Source: Anaerolineales bacterium (GTDB lineage: Bacteria > Chloroflexota > Anaerolineae > Anaerolineales > JABWBV01). From it: DNA of 64,000 bases. The notes below the pieces were generated by a model. The model was not told the origin of the DNA. It saw nothing but the letters and a program-made list of their open reading frames with translations, and did not search any database. The translations under genes and the position numbers were made by a program. The stretch covers positions 62,001-126,000 of the forward strand of contig JACKAX010000001.1 of assembly GCA_020634875.1 (NCBI GenBank), given 5' to 3'. Position 1 is the first letter of the stretch. Each line of letters begins with the position of its first letter. Positions 26,984 to 35,751 of the stretch are shown piece by piece.

Positions 26984-27029
26984 ATGGAAAGCTTTGTGCT
27001 TTATATCTTTTTAAATTAGGAGACATAAT

Positions 27030-27233
27030 TTGACTACTGTAACTCTTCGCTCCAACGAAACCGAAGAACAATTGTTTAAACGTTTTCGGGCAAAGGTTGC
27101 CCAAAGTGGGGTTTTGCGCGAAGTTCGCCTCAAACGTTGGTATGTTCCCAAGAGCGAAACCCGGCGGCTGGCTAAACAAAAGGCTATCCGATTACACCAA
27201 CGGCGACAGCGCAAGCAAGATGAAGCTGGCTAG
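27030..27233 (+). CDS. rpsU: 30S ribosomal protein bS21
   Basis: 67 residues, basic, typical bS21: [36 protein letters not shown], then an Arg/Lys-rich tail. It starts with TTG, with TAGGAG about 8 nt upstream. bS21 helps place mRNA on the 30S subunit. Eight nt separate it from infA, so the pair is one operon behind the attenuator-like leader. Confidence 0.93.
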   Translation: MTTVTLRSNETEEQLFKRFRAKVAQSGVLREVRLKRWYVPKSETRRLAKQKAIRLHQRRQRKQDEAG

Positions 27234-27241
27234 GAGCTTTT

Positions 27242-27502
27242 ATGGCCAAAAATGATGACAAAATCCAACTGGATGGCATGATCGTTGAAGCCTTACCAGG
27301 AACACAATTTAAAGTACAACTGGATAACGGTCATCATGTCCTGGCGTATTTGTCCGGCAAAATGCGAAAATTCTATATCCGTATTTTGTTGGGGGATCGA
27401 GTGCGCGTCGAAATGTCTCCGTATGATCTCACCCGGGGGCGGATTGTTTACCGCTTTAAACAACCAGGGGCCAGAACAATGGAAGAAGATATTGAGGCCT
27501 AA
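27242..27502 (+). CDS. infA: translation initiation factor IF-1
   Basis: 86 residues, OB fold: [66 protein letters not shown] carries all the family landmarks (split here only for description). IF-1 sits in the ribosomal A site during initiation. The C-terminal extension (about ten residues, acidic) is slightly longer than in E. coli. Outside the usual S10-spc context: here it follows rpsU. Confidence 0.95.
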   Translation: MAKNDDKIQLDGMIVEALPGTQFKVQLDNGHHVLAYLSGKMRKFYIRILLGDRVRVEMSPYDLTRGRIVYRFKQPGARTMEEDIEA

Positions 27503-27514
27503 TCCTGGCTTTTT

Positions 27515-27547
27515 AAGACTCCCGACCATTCCGGTAGGGAGTCTTTT
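27515..27547 (+). terminator. terminator after infA
   Basis: AAGACTCCC (27515-27523) pairs with GGGAGTCTT (27537-27545), with an inner ACC/GGT, then TTTT. It lies only 9 nt before the rsmG ATG. Confidence 0.8.
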
Positions 27548-27555
27548 ATTTAAGC

Positions 27556-28251
27556 ATGAAAATTCTGGACTCCGAACCCAACCTGACACTTACCCCCGCA
27601 CAAATAGACGCGTTTACCCAATACGCGGAATTGCTCCACACCTGGAATCAAAAATTTAATCTGACGGCCATCCGTACCCAAGAGGAGATTTGGTCGCGTC
27701 ATTTTCTGGATTCCCTCACCTGTCTACGTGTGATGCTTGGAACGCCTCTAGCAAAGGTTATTGATGTTGGAACAGGAGCTGGATTTCCGGGGTTGGCGTT
27801 AAAAATTGCATACCCGGAGATGCATTTGACCCTGGTAGAAGCCGTCGGTAAAAAAGCTGCTTTTTGTGCGGAGGTAACCCGCGCATTGGGATTGGAAAAT
27901 GTGGAAATTCTTACGGCACGCGCAGAAGAATTGGGGCAAAAGCCCGTGCACAGAGAACAATACGATTGGGCCGTCGCCCGCGCCGTCGCCCCGCTCCCAA
28001 TTTTGGCTGAATATTTATTGCCGTTGGTCAAAACAGGTGGACGGATGTTAGCGCAAAAGGGGAAGGAGAGTGCGCTGGAAATTGAACAAGCGGAAAATGC
28101 TATCAACACCCTGGGGGGAACGCTTACACAAGTGGTGCCGGTAGTCCTCCCCAGTGCGGAAGCCCACACCCTGATTGTCATAACGAAAACACGCCCCACC
28201 CCGGACCGCTATCCCCGACGGGTGGGCGTTCCGGCCAAACGTCCACTCTGA
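27556..28251 (+). CDS. rsmG: 16S rRNA (guanine527-N7)-methyltransferase RsmG
   Basis: 231 residues. N-terminal LLHTWNQKFNLTAIRTQEEIWSRHFLDSL is diagnostic, followed by the SAM motif VIDVGTGAGFPGLALKI and LVEAVGKKAAFC. It methylates G527 of 16S rRNA; loss gives low-level streptomycin resistance in other bacteria. No clear RBS is present; the start falls just after the infA terminator. parA/parB, common neighbours elsewhere, are absent. Confidence 0.95.
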   Translation: MKILDSEPNLTLTPAQIDAFTQYAELLHTWNQKFNLTAIRTQEEIWSRHFLDSLTCLRVMLGTPLAKVIDVGTGAGFPGLALKIAYPEMHLTLVEAVGKKAAFCAEVTRALGLENVEILTARAEELGQKPVHREQYDWAVARAVAPLPILAEYLLPLVKTGGRMLAQKGKESALEIEQAENAINTLGGTLTQVVPVVLPSAEAHTLIVITKTRPTPDRYPRRVGVPAKRPL

Positions 28252-28254
28252 GCC

Positions 28255-28692
28255 TTAGTCTCCCGGATTTTTGATCGCCCCCACCAACCGCTCCACGAGC
28301 GCCTCAAATTCGTCGTCATCTGTCATATCCAGCATCAAGGTTGCACGGATGTCAAGACGCACCTGACTGATGTCCAACTCCGGGTCGCGAATGATACCGA
28401 TAAGACGCACTTGACTCTTTTCCAGCCCGAGTTGTTTTGCCATTACATTTTCCAGTTCTGTGAAGTTGCTTTGCAGGTATAGTCCAGTGATTACCGCAAT
28501 AGTAAACCGGCTTTCCTCCACGGCGCGGGCCATTTCGGGAATGAGTTGGGCACCTAGCTGGAAATCCCGATAATCAATCAAGGCACGCAAACCCTTTGCT
28601 TCCAGCGCGGGAACAAGAGTTTTTCGTACCCAGCTTTTATCCGGTTCTTTGTGGCGATAAGAAACAAAAAAATCATAAGGGGTAGATATCAT
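28255..28692 (-). CDS. stand-alone TIR domain protein
   Basis: 145 residues made of one TIR domain: YDFFVSYRHKEPDKSWVRKTLVPALEAKGL opening (box 1), LRALIDYRDFQLG (box 2 region), then SRFTIAVITGLYLQSNFTELENVM, where a Glu sits at the place of the NADase catalytic residue. Bacterial TIRs often make or respond to NAD-derived signals or kill by NAD depletion. No partner (SIR2, STAND, Thoeris-like) is adjacent; the neighbours are rsmG and a TolB-like gene. GGAG precedes the ATG closely. Confidence 0.8.
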   Translation of the reverse strand: MISTPYDFFVSYRHKEPDKSWVRKTLVPALEAKGLRALIDYRDFQLGAQLIPEMARAVEESRFTIAVITGLYLQSNFTELENVMAKQLGLEKSQVRLIGIIRDPELDISQVRLDIRATLMLDMTDDDEFEALVERLVGAIKNPGD

Positions 28693-28734
28693 GGTGCTCC
28701 AGAAAAAGGTTGAAATTACAAAGGCACTCGATTC

Positions 28735-30060
28735 TTAAGGAACCCACTGCGGGGCATACCCTTCGATCACCAGTTGAAGAGGATTGCTTCCATCCACATT
28801 GATCATCCACAAAGCGGGAGGAACCTCCGGTGCGGTGCGATGGGCTTTTACAAACGCGATGATCTGGCTATCGGGGTTCCATGCGAATGAGGCGTGAGAA
28901 TAAAACTCATCGTTCGTCAACGGGTGGGCATTAGACCCATCCGGGGACATGAGCCATAATTGGCGGCCCGGGGTCCAGCGATTGGCATCGAGATATTTTC
29001 GCGCAAAAGCTAACCATCGCCCGTCCGGAGAATAGGCTGGGGAGGTGTCTTCAACAGGTTCCGGACCGGACAAATCGTTGAGAAGACCGTTAAGCGGCAA
29101 AAAAGCAAACAAACGGCTAGTATCGGCCTCTATATCCGAGGTAGGGACGGTGAAAAAATCCCCGTTGATGGTCCATGCACCAGGTTCACCTAAAGTATTG
29201 GGCAAAGAAGCCAAAATCGTTCCGGTAGGATCCATAATTTGAAAGGCTTGCTTTTCCCCATCGTAAAAAGCCAAGCTGCCGTCGGACGACCATTGAGGGC
29301 GTGTCCCAAAAGCAAGACGAACGGGTTCACCCCCATCCAGGGGCAATAACCAAATGTCTCCGCGTGAGGTGTTTTCGTAAGCCAACCATTTGCCATCTGG
29401 GGAAAGTTGAGGAAGCGCACACAAATCCTGGACACAGGTCAATATCTCCACTTTGGTGCGCGTGAGCATATCCAAACGCCACAAACTGCTCCCGCCCGCC
29501 TCGTTCATTGCGCTGAAATAAAGGGCCAACCCTTTTTCCCCAACGCTGAATTCTAAGACCCCGCCCGTCTCCGTGAGTTGGACCACGGTCCCACCTACCG
29601 GATCAAGCATGTACAGATTTGCCGAGCCATTTGCGGGCCAGAGATAGGCCAGCATGGTACGGGCAATGGTGAATGACCAGGTTTGCGTCTCGGTCAGCGG
29701 CATCCCAAGTGAGGAACGTGCCCCTGTACCGAGGGCGGCAGTGATCGTCGCCCCGCCTGGCCAGGGTTCTGTGGGCGTGAAGGTGAGGATGTTCCCCTCC
29801 CAGGTGTAGGAGCCAGGATGGGCGGGAGTGAGCGTCAGATTTTGTTCAACGGCGGCGTGATTCATCGCGCGGGAAAAGGTGAGATGGATAGGGGCCAGGC
29901 CAGGGACAGCGAGCGTATCCGGGGCAGGAAAGATTTCGGTTACGGTGGGGCGTCCGCGGGCGAGCGGTAGGCCGCCTGCGAGCAGAATCAGTAGGAGGAT
30001 AGGGATCAGAATCAGCCAGCGGGGAAATGTTCGACGGCGGAAAAGCATATTGCCTGTCAT
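28735..30060 (-). CDS. membrane-anchored Ig-like / TolB-type beta-propeller protein
   Basis: 441 residues. N-terminal Arg-rich anchor with one TM helix (WLILIPILLLILLAGGLPLA). Then a bacterial Ig-like (Big_5/SbsA-type) domain: PTVTEIFPAPDTLAVPGLAPIHLTFSRAMN to WSFTIAR. Residues about 150-440 are TolB/PD40 repeats (LSPDGKWLAYENTSRGDIWLL, YSPDGRWLAFARKY). Likely a periplasmic or surface protein for binding. The ATG at 30060 was chosen over 30114, which precedes the membrane anchor by an unlikely peptide. It lies 42 nt upstream of the TIR gene on the same strand. Confidence 0.8.
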   Translation of the reverse strand: MTGNMLFRRRTFPRWLILIPILLLILLAGGLPLARGRPTVTEIFPAPDTLAVPGLAPIHLTFSRAMNHAAVEQNLTLTPAHPGSYTWEGNILTFTPTEPWPGGATITAALGTGARSSLGMPLTETQTWSFTIARTMLAYLWPANGSANLYMLDPVGGTVVQLTETGGVLEFSVGEKGLALYFSAMNEAGGSSLWRLDMLTRTKVEILTCVQDLCALPQLSPDGKWLAYENTSRGDIWLLPLDGGEPVRLAFGTRPQWSSDGSLAFYDGEKQAFQIMDPTGTILASLPNTLGEPGAWTINGDFFTVPTSDIEADTSRLFAFLPLNGLLNDLSGPEPVEDTSPAYSPDGRWLAFARKYLDANRWTPGRQLWLMSPDGSNAHPLTNDEFYSHASFAWNPDSQIIAFVKAHRTAPEVPPALWMINVDGSNPLQLVIEGYAPQWVP

Positions 30061-30100
30061 TATACCTAACGAACAGCGTTCCTTAAGGAACACAAGATTT

Positions 30101-30212
30101 GTAATTACGCACACTCAAAGAGGCAAAACTCAAAAAAAAGGATGAAAAGGGGGGTGTTCATTCTTTCTCTAATCTTTTTTTTCGGAACTTCCTACTCTAG
30201 GTGAGTAGTTAC
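30101..30212. repeat. MITE-like palindromic element, copy 2 (inverted, decayed)
   Basis: 112 bp with ends GTAATTACGCAC (30101-30112) and GTGAGTAGTTAC (30201-30212). Reverse-complemented, it aligns with the copy at 8804-8916: the same ends, CCGAAAAAAA near one side and the A8/T8 arms, but the central palindrome is partly lost. It lies between the TolB-like gene and the flippase-like gene. A small GTAATTT-GCG-AAATTAC palindrome follows at 30235-30251. Confidence 0.7.
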
Positions 30213-30288
30213 CAAGATTTAATCTTGCCCGATGTAATTTGCGAAATTACCCTACATTTTCAACAAGTTGAGGTTACAATCCCGCCCG

Positions 30289-31299
30289 ATGAAAAATTGG
30301 AAGTTTTGGCTTGGTGTTTTGATTAGTGTGGTCTTCCTTTGGGTATCTCTTCGGGGGTTGAAGTTGGAAGATTTTTGGTCAGCAATGAAAGCGGCTAATT
30401 ATTGGTGGCTGATTCCTGGGGTCGCCGTTTATTTTCTGGGTGTGTGGGCGCGGGCATGGCGTTGGCATTATCTTTTGCGTCCGGTGAAAGCGATTCCTAC
30501 ACAAACGATGTTTCCTATTGTGGCAATTGGGTACATGGGTAATAACATTTACCCGGCCCGTGCGGGAGAAGTACTCCGCGCGGTTGTTCTGAAACGGCGT
30601 GAAGGTGTGCCTGTTTCGGCGTCACTAGCAACGATCATCGTGGAACGGATTTTCGACGGGGTGGTGATGTTGGCGTTTGTGTTTTTGAATTTGCCCCGGT
30701 TAGCAGATTTGACCGGAGATTCGGGGTTTGTAGGGAATATTCAGCAGGTGGCTGTGATTGGCACGGTGGTATTTGCTTTGGCATTAGGGGTGTTTTTGCT
30801 GGCGGCGATGTTTCCGCAACCAGCCTGGCAGGTGAGCATCTGGGCAATCACCCATTTGACGCCGCACCGGTTCCACGAATCATTGTTAGGTATTGCAGGA
30901 AAATTTTTAGATGGGCTGGCCTCGCTCCGGTCACCGTGGAATGCCCTGATGGTATTTTTGACTTCAGTAGTGATCTGGCTGTTTGAGACGGGGAAATACT
31001 GGTTTGTAATGCACGCGTTCCCATTTCAGGTGGACTTTTTCACATTGATGCTGATGAATGGGATTGTTAATTTGGCAACGACGATTCCCTCAGCCCCCGG
31101 GTATGTGGGAACGTTTGATGCACCGGGGATCGCAGTGTTGAAGGCGGCGGGGGTGGATGGGGCGGTGGCGGCAGGGTACACGTTGGTGTTGCACGTTGCT
31201 TTATGGGTACCGATTACCGCGCTGGGGGCTTATTACCTGGCGCGGGAAGGCATTAAGTGGGGCGAAGGGATGCGGCAGGAAATTCAACCACAAACATAA
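30289..31299 (+). CDS. lysylphosphatidylglycerol synthase TM-region / flippase-like protein
   Basis: 336 residues, about eight TM helices, of the UPF0104/YbhN/AglD superfamily. The N-terminal LKLEDFWSAMKAANYWWLIPGVAVYFLGVWARAWRW segment, NNIYPARAGEVLRAVVLKRR and VERIFDGVVML are hallmarks, as is the PSAPGYVGTFDA motif near the end. The relatives move or decorate lipid-linked molecules; no synthase domain is present here. The ATG at 30289 is 8 nt after TACAAT, so the transcript is probably leaderless. Confidence 0.87.
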   Translation: MKNWKFWLGVLISVVFLWVSLRGLKLEDFWSAMKAANYWWLIPGVAVYFLGVWARAWRWHYLLRPVKAIPTQTMFPIVAIGYMGNNIYPARAGEVLRAVVLKRREGVPVSASLATIIVERIFDGVVMLAFVFLNLPRLADLTGDSGFVGNIQQVAVIGTVVFALALGVFLLAAMFPQPAWQVSIWAITHLTPHRFHESLLGIAGKFLDGLASLRSPWNALMVFLTSVVIWLFETGKYWFVMHAFPFQVDFFTLMLMNGIVNLATTIPSAPGYVGTFDAPGIAVLKAAGVDGAVAAGYTLVLHVALWVPITALGAYYLAREGIKWGEGMRQEIQPQT

Positions 31300-31316
31300 T
31301 TTTTTAAGGAGTTACG

Positions 31317-31562
31317 ATGTCTCAATCTCTCATTCTCTTTTCTTCTTTGGCTGGTGGGTTGTTTGAGGAAACACATCCCCCGATGGACGCGATGACCATT
31401 AACTTTGGTTTGACTCCCTTTGGTGTGATCGTTGTGGTGCTGTTGATCATTCTGTTGGCATGGGTGGCGATGAACGTCCAGGCAGGGCGGGCCGATTTGC
31501 ACGCCGCGGCGGAACATGGCGAACACCATGCCGACGGTGGACACGATGCCCACGGACATTAA
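31317..31562 (+). CDS. small single-TM protein with His-rich tail
   Basis: 81 residues with a good RBS (AAGGAG, 5-nt spacing), 17 nt after the flippase-like gene. One TM helix (FGVIVVVLLIILLAWVAMNV). The C-terminal 25 residues carry nine His among Asp/Glu/Ala (HGEHHADGGHDAHGH), suggesting a metal-binding tail. I do not recognise a family. Its stop overlaps the stop of the convergent histidine kinase by 4 nt. Confidence 0.75.
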   Translation: MSQSLILFSSLAGGLFEETHPPMDAMTINFGLTPFGVIVVVLLIILLAWVAMNVQAGRADLHAAAEHGEHHADGGHDAHGH

Positions 31563-34507
31563 TCCGGCACGGTAAAGTAAATCGTCGCGCCTTCGCCGGA
31601 TACCCCTTCCGCCCAAACCAGCCCTCGATGGCGTTGAATAATGCGCTGAACCAGCGCCAACCCCATCCCTGTGCCTTCATAGGTTCCGGGTAAATGGAGC
31701 TGTTCAAAATTGCGGAAGAGTTTATGGGCATAGGCCATGTCAAACCCGATGCCATTATCCTGCACGTAGAAAATCCGCTGGGCATCCTGTTGAATTTCAT
31801 CGAACAAGATACAAGCGTCAGCCCGATGGACGGTGAATTTCCAGGCGTTTTCGAGTAATTCATCTATTACCACCTGAAGCATTTCCTGATCGCCGTAGGC
31901 GACTAGTCCGGAACGCAATTTGAAATCAACAGTGTGATTTGGATAGCGGTCATGCAGTTTGGCTGCTGTCCGGGCAGCGAGTTCACTCAAATCTATTTTG
32001 GTGTGGTGCATCTCCTGGCGATTAAGTTGGATAAGCCGGATGAGGTCGTCCAACAAAGCCCCCATCCGTTGAGATGCAAGTACGATTTTTTGCAAGTAGG
32101 TTTGTTCAGCAGCGGGAAGCGTCCCTGAAAATTCATGCAAGAGAATGTTAGCGTAACCGTTAATGGCACGGACCGGGGTGCGTAAATCGTGCGAGGCTGT
32201 GTACGAAACGTTTTCAATTTCCCGAAGAGCCTCTTCTAGCTTTTGCGTGCGTTCTTGCACACGTGCTTCTAATTCCGCGAGGTGTTGTTGCTCGCGCTGG
32301 CGCAGATGTTCGTCACTTTGCTGGCGTTGGATGGCTGCGCCAAGCGTGCTGGCGGCAATTTGAAGTGCGTCAATTTCAACCGGTGCCCAGTCTCGCGTCT
32401 GCTGGTAGTCGTCAAATCCAATATTGCCCCACCATTCATTGTTGGCAAAAATGGGAACATTAATCAATGAATACAATCCTTGCTGGGCAAAGATTTCTGC
32501 CTCAGCCGGGGCCAAGGTGCTGAGATTGGCATAATAGACCTTCCCGGAACGCATAGTCTCATACCATTCGAGATCTTCATCGAGGGGAACTGCCTGGTAA
32601 AGCGGGTTTTCCTGGTCAGAGGGAATGCCGGGGGCAGCCCATTCAAAACGCAAAGACGCGGCCGGAAGGCCTGCAGGTGTGGAGTGATTCTCAAAAATAA
32701 AGACATGCGAGGCCTCGGTAGCCTGCCCCAATTGTGCTAAAACTTCATTGATGACCCCTCGCCACTCCTGAGTCCGTAAGAAAGAATGGGCGGCAAAGGT
32801 GGCGGCTTGTAGAATAGCGTCTCGGCGCGTTAAGGCTTCATCATTCTGTTTACGCTGAATGGCGGCAGCCAGGGTACGAGCCGCAATTGTAATGGCCTCG
32901 ATTTCTGCTAAAGACCAGGTCCGCGTTGAAAAGAAATCGTCGAACCCAATGACCCCCCACCAGAGTGCATCAAGCATAATCGGCGCTTCCACAAGCGATT
33001 TGAACCCGCGTTCCCGGTAAAAAGTTCGCTCTTCTGCCCCCCAGAAGGTCACATTCCCCTGACACACCTCACCACGGGCAAGCGCCTCATACCACGGTTC
33101 GGCATCAAGCCCGAATACATCGATATTCTGAAATTCTGAGTCATTGATTTCCGGTTTCATCCCTTCTGCAACCCATTCATACCGTTGTGAAAGCACTTGG
33201 GTTCGGTCGGGCAAAACATGGCGCTCGAAAATGTAGGCATGGGAAGCCTGGGAGGCTTGTCCCAGGCGAGCTAATACCGCTTGAATTTCTTTGCGCCAAT
33301 CTTCCGTTTGCAAAAAACGCTGGGCGGCAAAGTTAACCGCTTGCAAAATTGCATCGCGACGGTGGAGAGCCTCCAGATTTAGCTGGCGTTGGATTCCAGA
33401 GCCGAGCGTACTGGCGATGATCTTCACCGCATCTATTTCAGCAGAAGTCCACATCTCTGGATGGAGATTATCTTCAAAGTGCATAATCCCCCACCACTGC
33501 GTTTCAACAAAAATAGGCACTTGAACAAAAGAAAGCAATTCTGGTGGATAAATCTTATTTTCCAAAGGGGATAGCTGGGCGCGCGTCCGGCCATAAACTT
33601 CCCCGGCTTTCATTAGCTCTTCCCATTCTTTGAGTTCTGGAATATGGATGGGCATATTCCGCGCGTGGGTAGAATTGCGCTTGTTGATTAGGGCAGGTGC
33701 ATTCCATTGATAGCGTAGCGATGTAACCTGCGTGCCTTCTTCCAAAATATGATTCTCAAAGATCGCCACATACGAAGCACGTGTCGCCTGTCCCAACGCC
33801 CCTAAGATTTGCTCCATCTCCTCTTGCCAGTCTGTAGCCTGCAAAAATTGCTGGGTCGCGAGCGTGGCCGCTTGCAAGACAGCATCCCGCTGACGCAGGG
33901 CTTGTTCGGTTTTTCGGCGTTCACTCACTTCCCGGCGTACTTTGCCGAACATTTCATTCATCATTTTTACAGAAACGATCACAAACAAGGCCATGCCTAA
34001 GAACAGGGCCGTGAAATTAAACCCATCGGTCAAGGTCATCGCGGGCCACGTTGGGTCGCTAAACAACCACCCTGCCTTTTGCGCCATGCCGACGCCAAAA
34101 ACAGCCAAGATGCTATAAACCGTAACCCACATCACCGTCCAGCTATCCAGCAAAAACCCTGCGACAACAATATTGATCAAAAAAATATAAGTGTTCGTTG
34201 AGCGTGTCGTTCCTAATGCCACCATCCCCGAGGTGACAAACCCTAAAGCCAGGCAAACCCACAACACACTCGCCAGGTAAATTTTCCCCTGATGAATTAG
34301 CCCCCGAATATAAAAGGCAACTACAACACCAACGGCACACGCCCAATAAACAAAGGCAAACGGTTTTGACGCGACCATATTGCCGAAAACCATCAGCGGG
34401 ATCGCAACGAATACCGCAATAACTAAGGCATTCAATAACTGGGCACGTCGCGTTTTGTCCTCATCCTCAAAAACAGGGGGCTGGAAGAAATGGAAAAGGT
34501 TAGACAT
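31559..34507 (-). CDS. membrane sensor histidine kinase with three GAF domains
   Basis: 982 residues. The N-terminus has about six TM helices (residues 25-185), then a coiled coil. Three tandem GAF-like domains of about 170 residues follow, each opening with RRDAILQAA-type helices and FLQTxDWRxEI, and sharing ATxASHxYIFENH. Then another coiled coil, HisKA with SHDLRTPVRAINGY, and HATPase_c (NAWKF, DNGIGFDM, GTGMGLALV). A membrane-linked multi-input kinase. Start is the ATG at 34507 (a GTG lies directly before). No cognate regulator is adjacent. Confidence 0.9.
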   Translation of the reverse strand: MSNLFHFFQPPVFEDEDKTRRAQLLNALVIAVFVAIPLMVFGNMVASKPFAFVYWACAVGVVVAFYIRGLIHQGKIYLASVLWVCLALGFVTSGMVALGTTRSTNTYIFLINIVVAGFLLDSWTVMWVTVYSILAVFGVGMAQKAGWLFSDPTWPAMTLTDGFNFTALFLGMALFVIVSVKMMNEMFGKVRREVSERRKTEQALRQRDAVLQAATLATQQFLQATDWQEEMEQILGALGQATRASYVAIFENHILEEGTQVTSLRYQWNAPALINKRNSTHARNMPIHIPELKEWEELMKAGEVYGRTRAQLSPLENKIYPPELLSFVQVPIFVETQWWGIMHFEDNLHPEMWTSAEIDAVKIIASTLGSGIQRQLNLEALHRRDAILQAVNFAAQRFLQTEDWRKEIQAVLARLGQASQASHAYIFERHVLPDRTQVLSQRYEWVAEGMKPEINDSEFQNIDVFGLDAEPWYEALARGEVCQGNVTFWGAEERTFYRERGFKSLVEAPIMLDALWWGVIGFDDFFSTRTWSLAEIEAITIAARTLAAAIQRKQNDEALTRRDAILQAATFAAHSFLRTQEWRGVINEVLAQLGQATEASHVFIFENHSTPAGLPAASLRFEWAAPGIPSDQENPLYQAVPLDEDLEWYETMRSGKVYYANLSTLAPAEAEIFAQQGLYSLINVPIFANNEWWGNIGFDDYQQTRDWAPVEIDALQIAASTLGAAIQRQQSDEHLRQREQQHLAELEARVQERTQKLEEALREIENVSYTASHDLRTPVRAINGYANILLHEFSGTLPAAEQTYLQKIVLASQRMGALLDDLIRLIQLNRQEMHHTKIDLSELAARTAAKLHDRYPNHTVDFKLRSGLVAYGDQEMLQVVIDELLENAWKFTVHRADACILFDEIQQDAQRIFYVQDNGIGFDMAYAHKLFRNFEQLHLPGTYEGTGMGLALVQRIIQRHRGLVWAEGVSGEGATIYFTVPD

Positions 34508-34615
34508 CACCTTAAGACCTTGAACTATTTTAATCTATCTTTTCTTTTATAATCCTTTGGATAAAGTTCGCGTCCGTTGAAATTGAAACTTTTACAACCC
34601 TCTCTAGTCCCGAAC

Positions 34616-35707
34616 ATGGATCGCACCCCCAAAACTCCCGTTGCCCTTCTTCTCCTCGCCACCTTCACGCTGACCGCGACCTTCCTCCTCGCCCGGACCG
34701 GGCCGGGTTCGCTAACGGAAGTCAGTGTCCTACCTCCCACCGTTCCCGCCCCCGTTAACCAAACTGGTGCCTGGTACGCCGTCTACTTCACCGACCGGAC
34801 GCTGGACGGGTTCAAAGGCGGCCCGGACGAACCCCTCGTCGAAGCGATTGATCAAGCCCAACTCAGTGTGGATGTCGCCGCCTATGATCTATCCCTGTGG
34901 AGCGTGCGCGATGCCCTCTTGCACGCCTACGCCCGCGGCCTGTCCGTGCGCGTGGTCATAGAAGCGGACAACGCCGACCGCGAGGAAGTCCAGCAGTTGA
35001 TCGACGCGGGCATCCCGGTCGTGACCGACACGAGCGAGGATGGCTGGATGCACGATAAGTTCATCATTTTGGACCGGCAAGGGGTATGGACCGGCTCGAT
35101 GAATTACACCCTCAACGATGCGTATCGGAACGATAATAATCTGATCTGGATCAGCAGCCCCGAGGTGGCGGAGGTGTACCGCGCGGAATTTGAGGAGATG
35201 TTTGTGGAGGGTATCTTCGGGGCGGCGTCCCCGCGCGAGGCGGGAGGGCGGAAGTTCACGGCGTCCGGTGGAAACGTGGAGGTGTGGTTTTCCCCGGATG
35301 ATGGGGTCAGCGCTCGGATCGTCGAGCTAATCCAGTCGGCGGAAGTCAGCATCCATTTCCTGGCGTTTTCCTTCACCTCGAACCCAATTGCGGACGCGAT
35401 CATCGCCCGCGCGGAGGCGGGTGTTTTGGTGCAAGGGGTGTTCGACGAAAGTCAGTTGGACAATCCCGGCGGCGAGTTCGCCCGGATGCTAACCGAAGGG
35501 CTGGATGTGCGGCTGGATGCGAACCCGGACAAACTGCACCACAAGTTGATTGTGATTGATGGGAAGATTGTGATTACGGGTTCGTACAATTTTTCGGCGA
35601 GTGCGGAGACGCGGAATGACGAGAATGTGGTGATTATTTTCGATGAGGCGGTGGCGCAGGCGTATTTGCAGGAGGTCCAGCGGGTGGTGGGGGAGACGGA
35701 GAAGTAA
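34616..35707 (+). CDS. phospholipase D-like domain protein
   Basis: 363 residues. An N-terminal signal/anchor helix (VALLLLATFTLTATFLLA) directs it out of the cytoplasm. Two HKD motifs are present: HDKFIILD with GSMNYT, and HHKLIVID with GSYNFS. Both halves are complete, so it is likely an active phosphodiesterase on phospholipid or nucleic acid. TATAAT lies at 34549-34554. The ATG at 34616 is preferred over a TTG at 34577. Confidence 0.88.
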   Translation: MDRTPKTPVALLLLATFTLTATFLLARTGPGSLTEVSVLPPTVPAPVNQTGAWYAVYFTDRTLDGFKGGPDEPLVEAIDQAQLSVDVAAYDLSLWSVRDALLHAYARGLSVRVVIEADNADREEVQQLIDAGIPVVTDTSEDGWMHDKFIILDRQGVWTGSMNYTLNDAYRNDNNLIWISSPEVAEVYRAEFEEMFVEGIFGAASPREAGGRKFTASGGNVEVWFSPDDGVSARIVELIQSAEVSIHFLAFSFTSNPIADAIIARAEAGVLVQGVFDESQLDNPGGEFARMLTEGLDVRLDANPDKLHHKLIVIDGKIVITGSYNFSASAETRNDENVVIIFDEAVAQAYLQEVQRVVGETEK

Positions 35708-35751
35708 GGGGAGATGAGGTAAAATTAAAGCGATTTTCACTAGGAGTTCTC

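Noticed and set aside
27556..28251. rsmG as marker of an adjacent parAB-oriC region
   Set aside because: Neighbours are infA and a TIR gene; no parA, parB, dnaA or DnaA-box cluster was seen, so the parS-like site stands alone as evidence.
30101..30212. Element copy 2 as a simple terminator of the TolB-like or flippase-like gene
   Set aside because: Both flanking genes diverge from it, so no transcript ends there; its ends match the copy at 8.8 kb.
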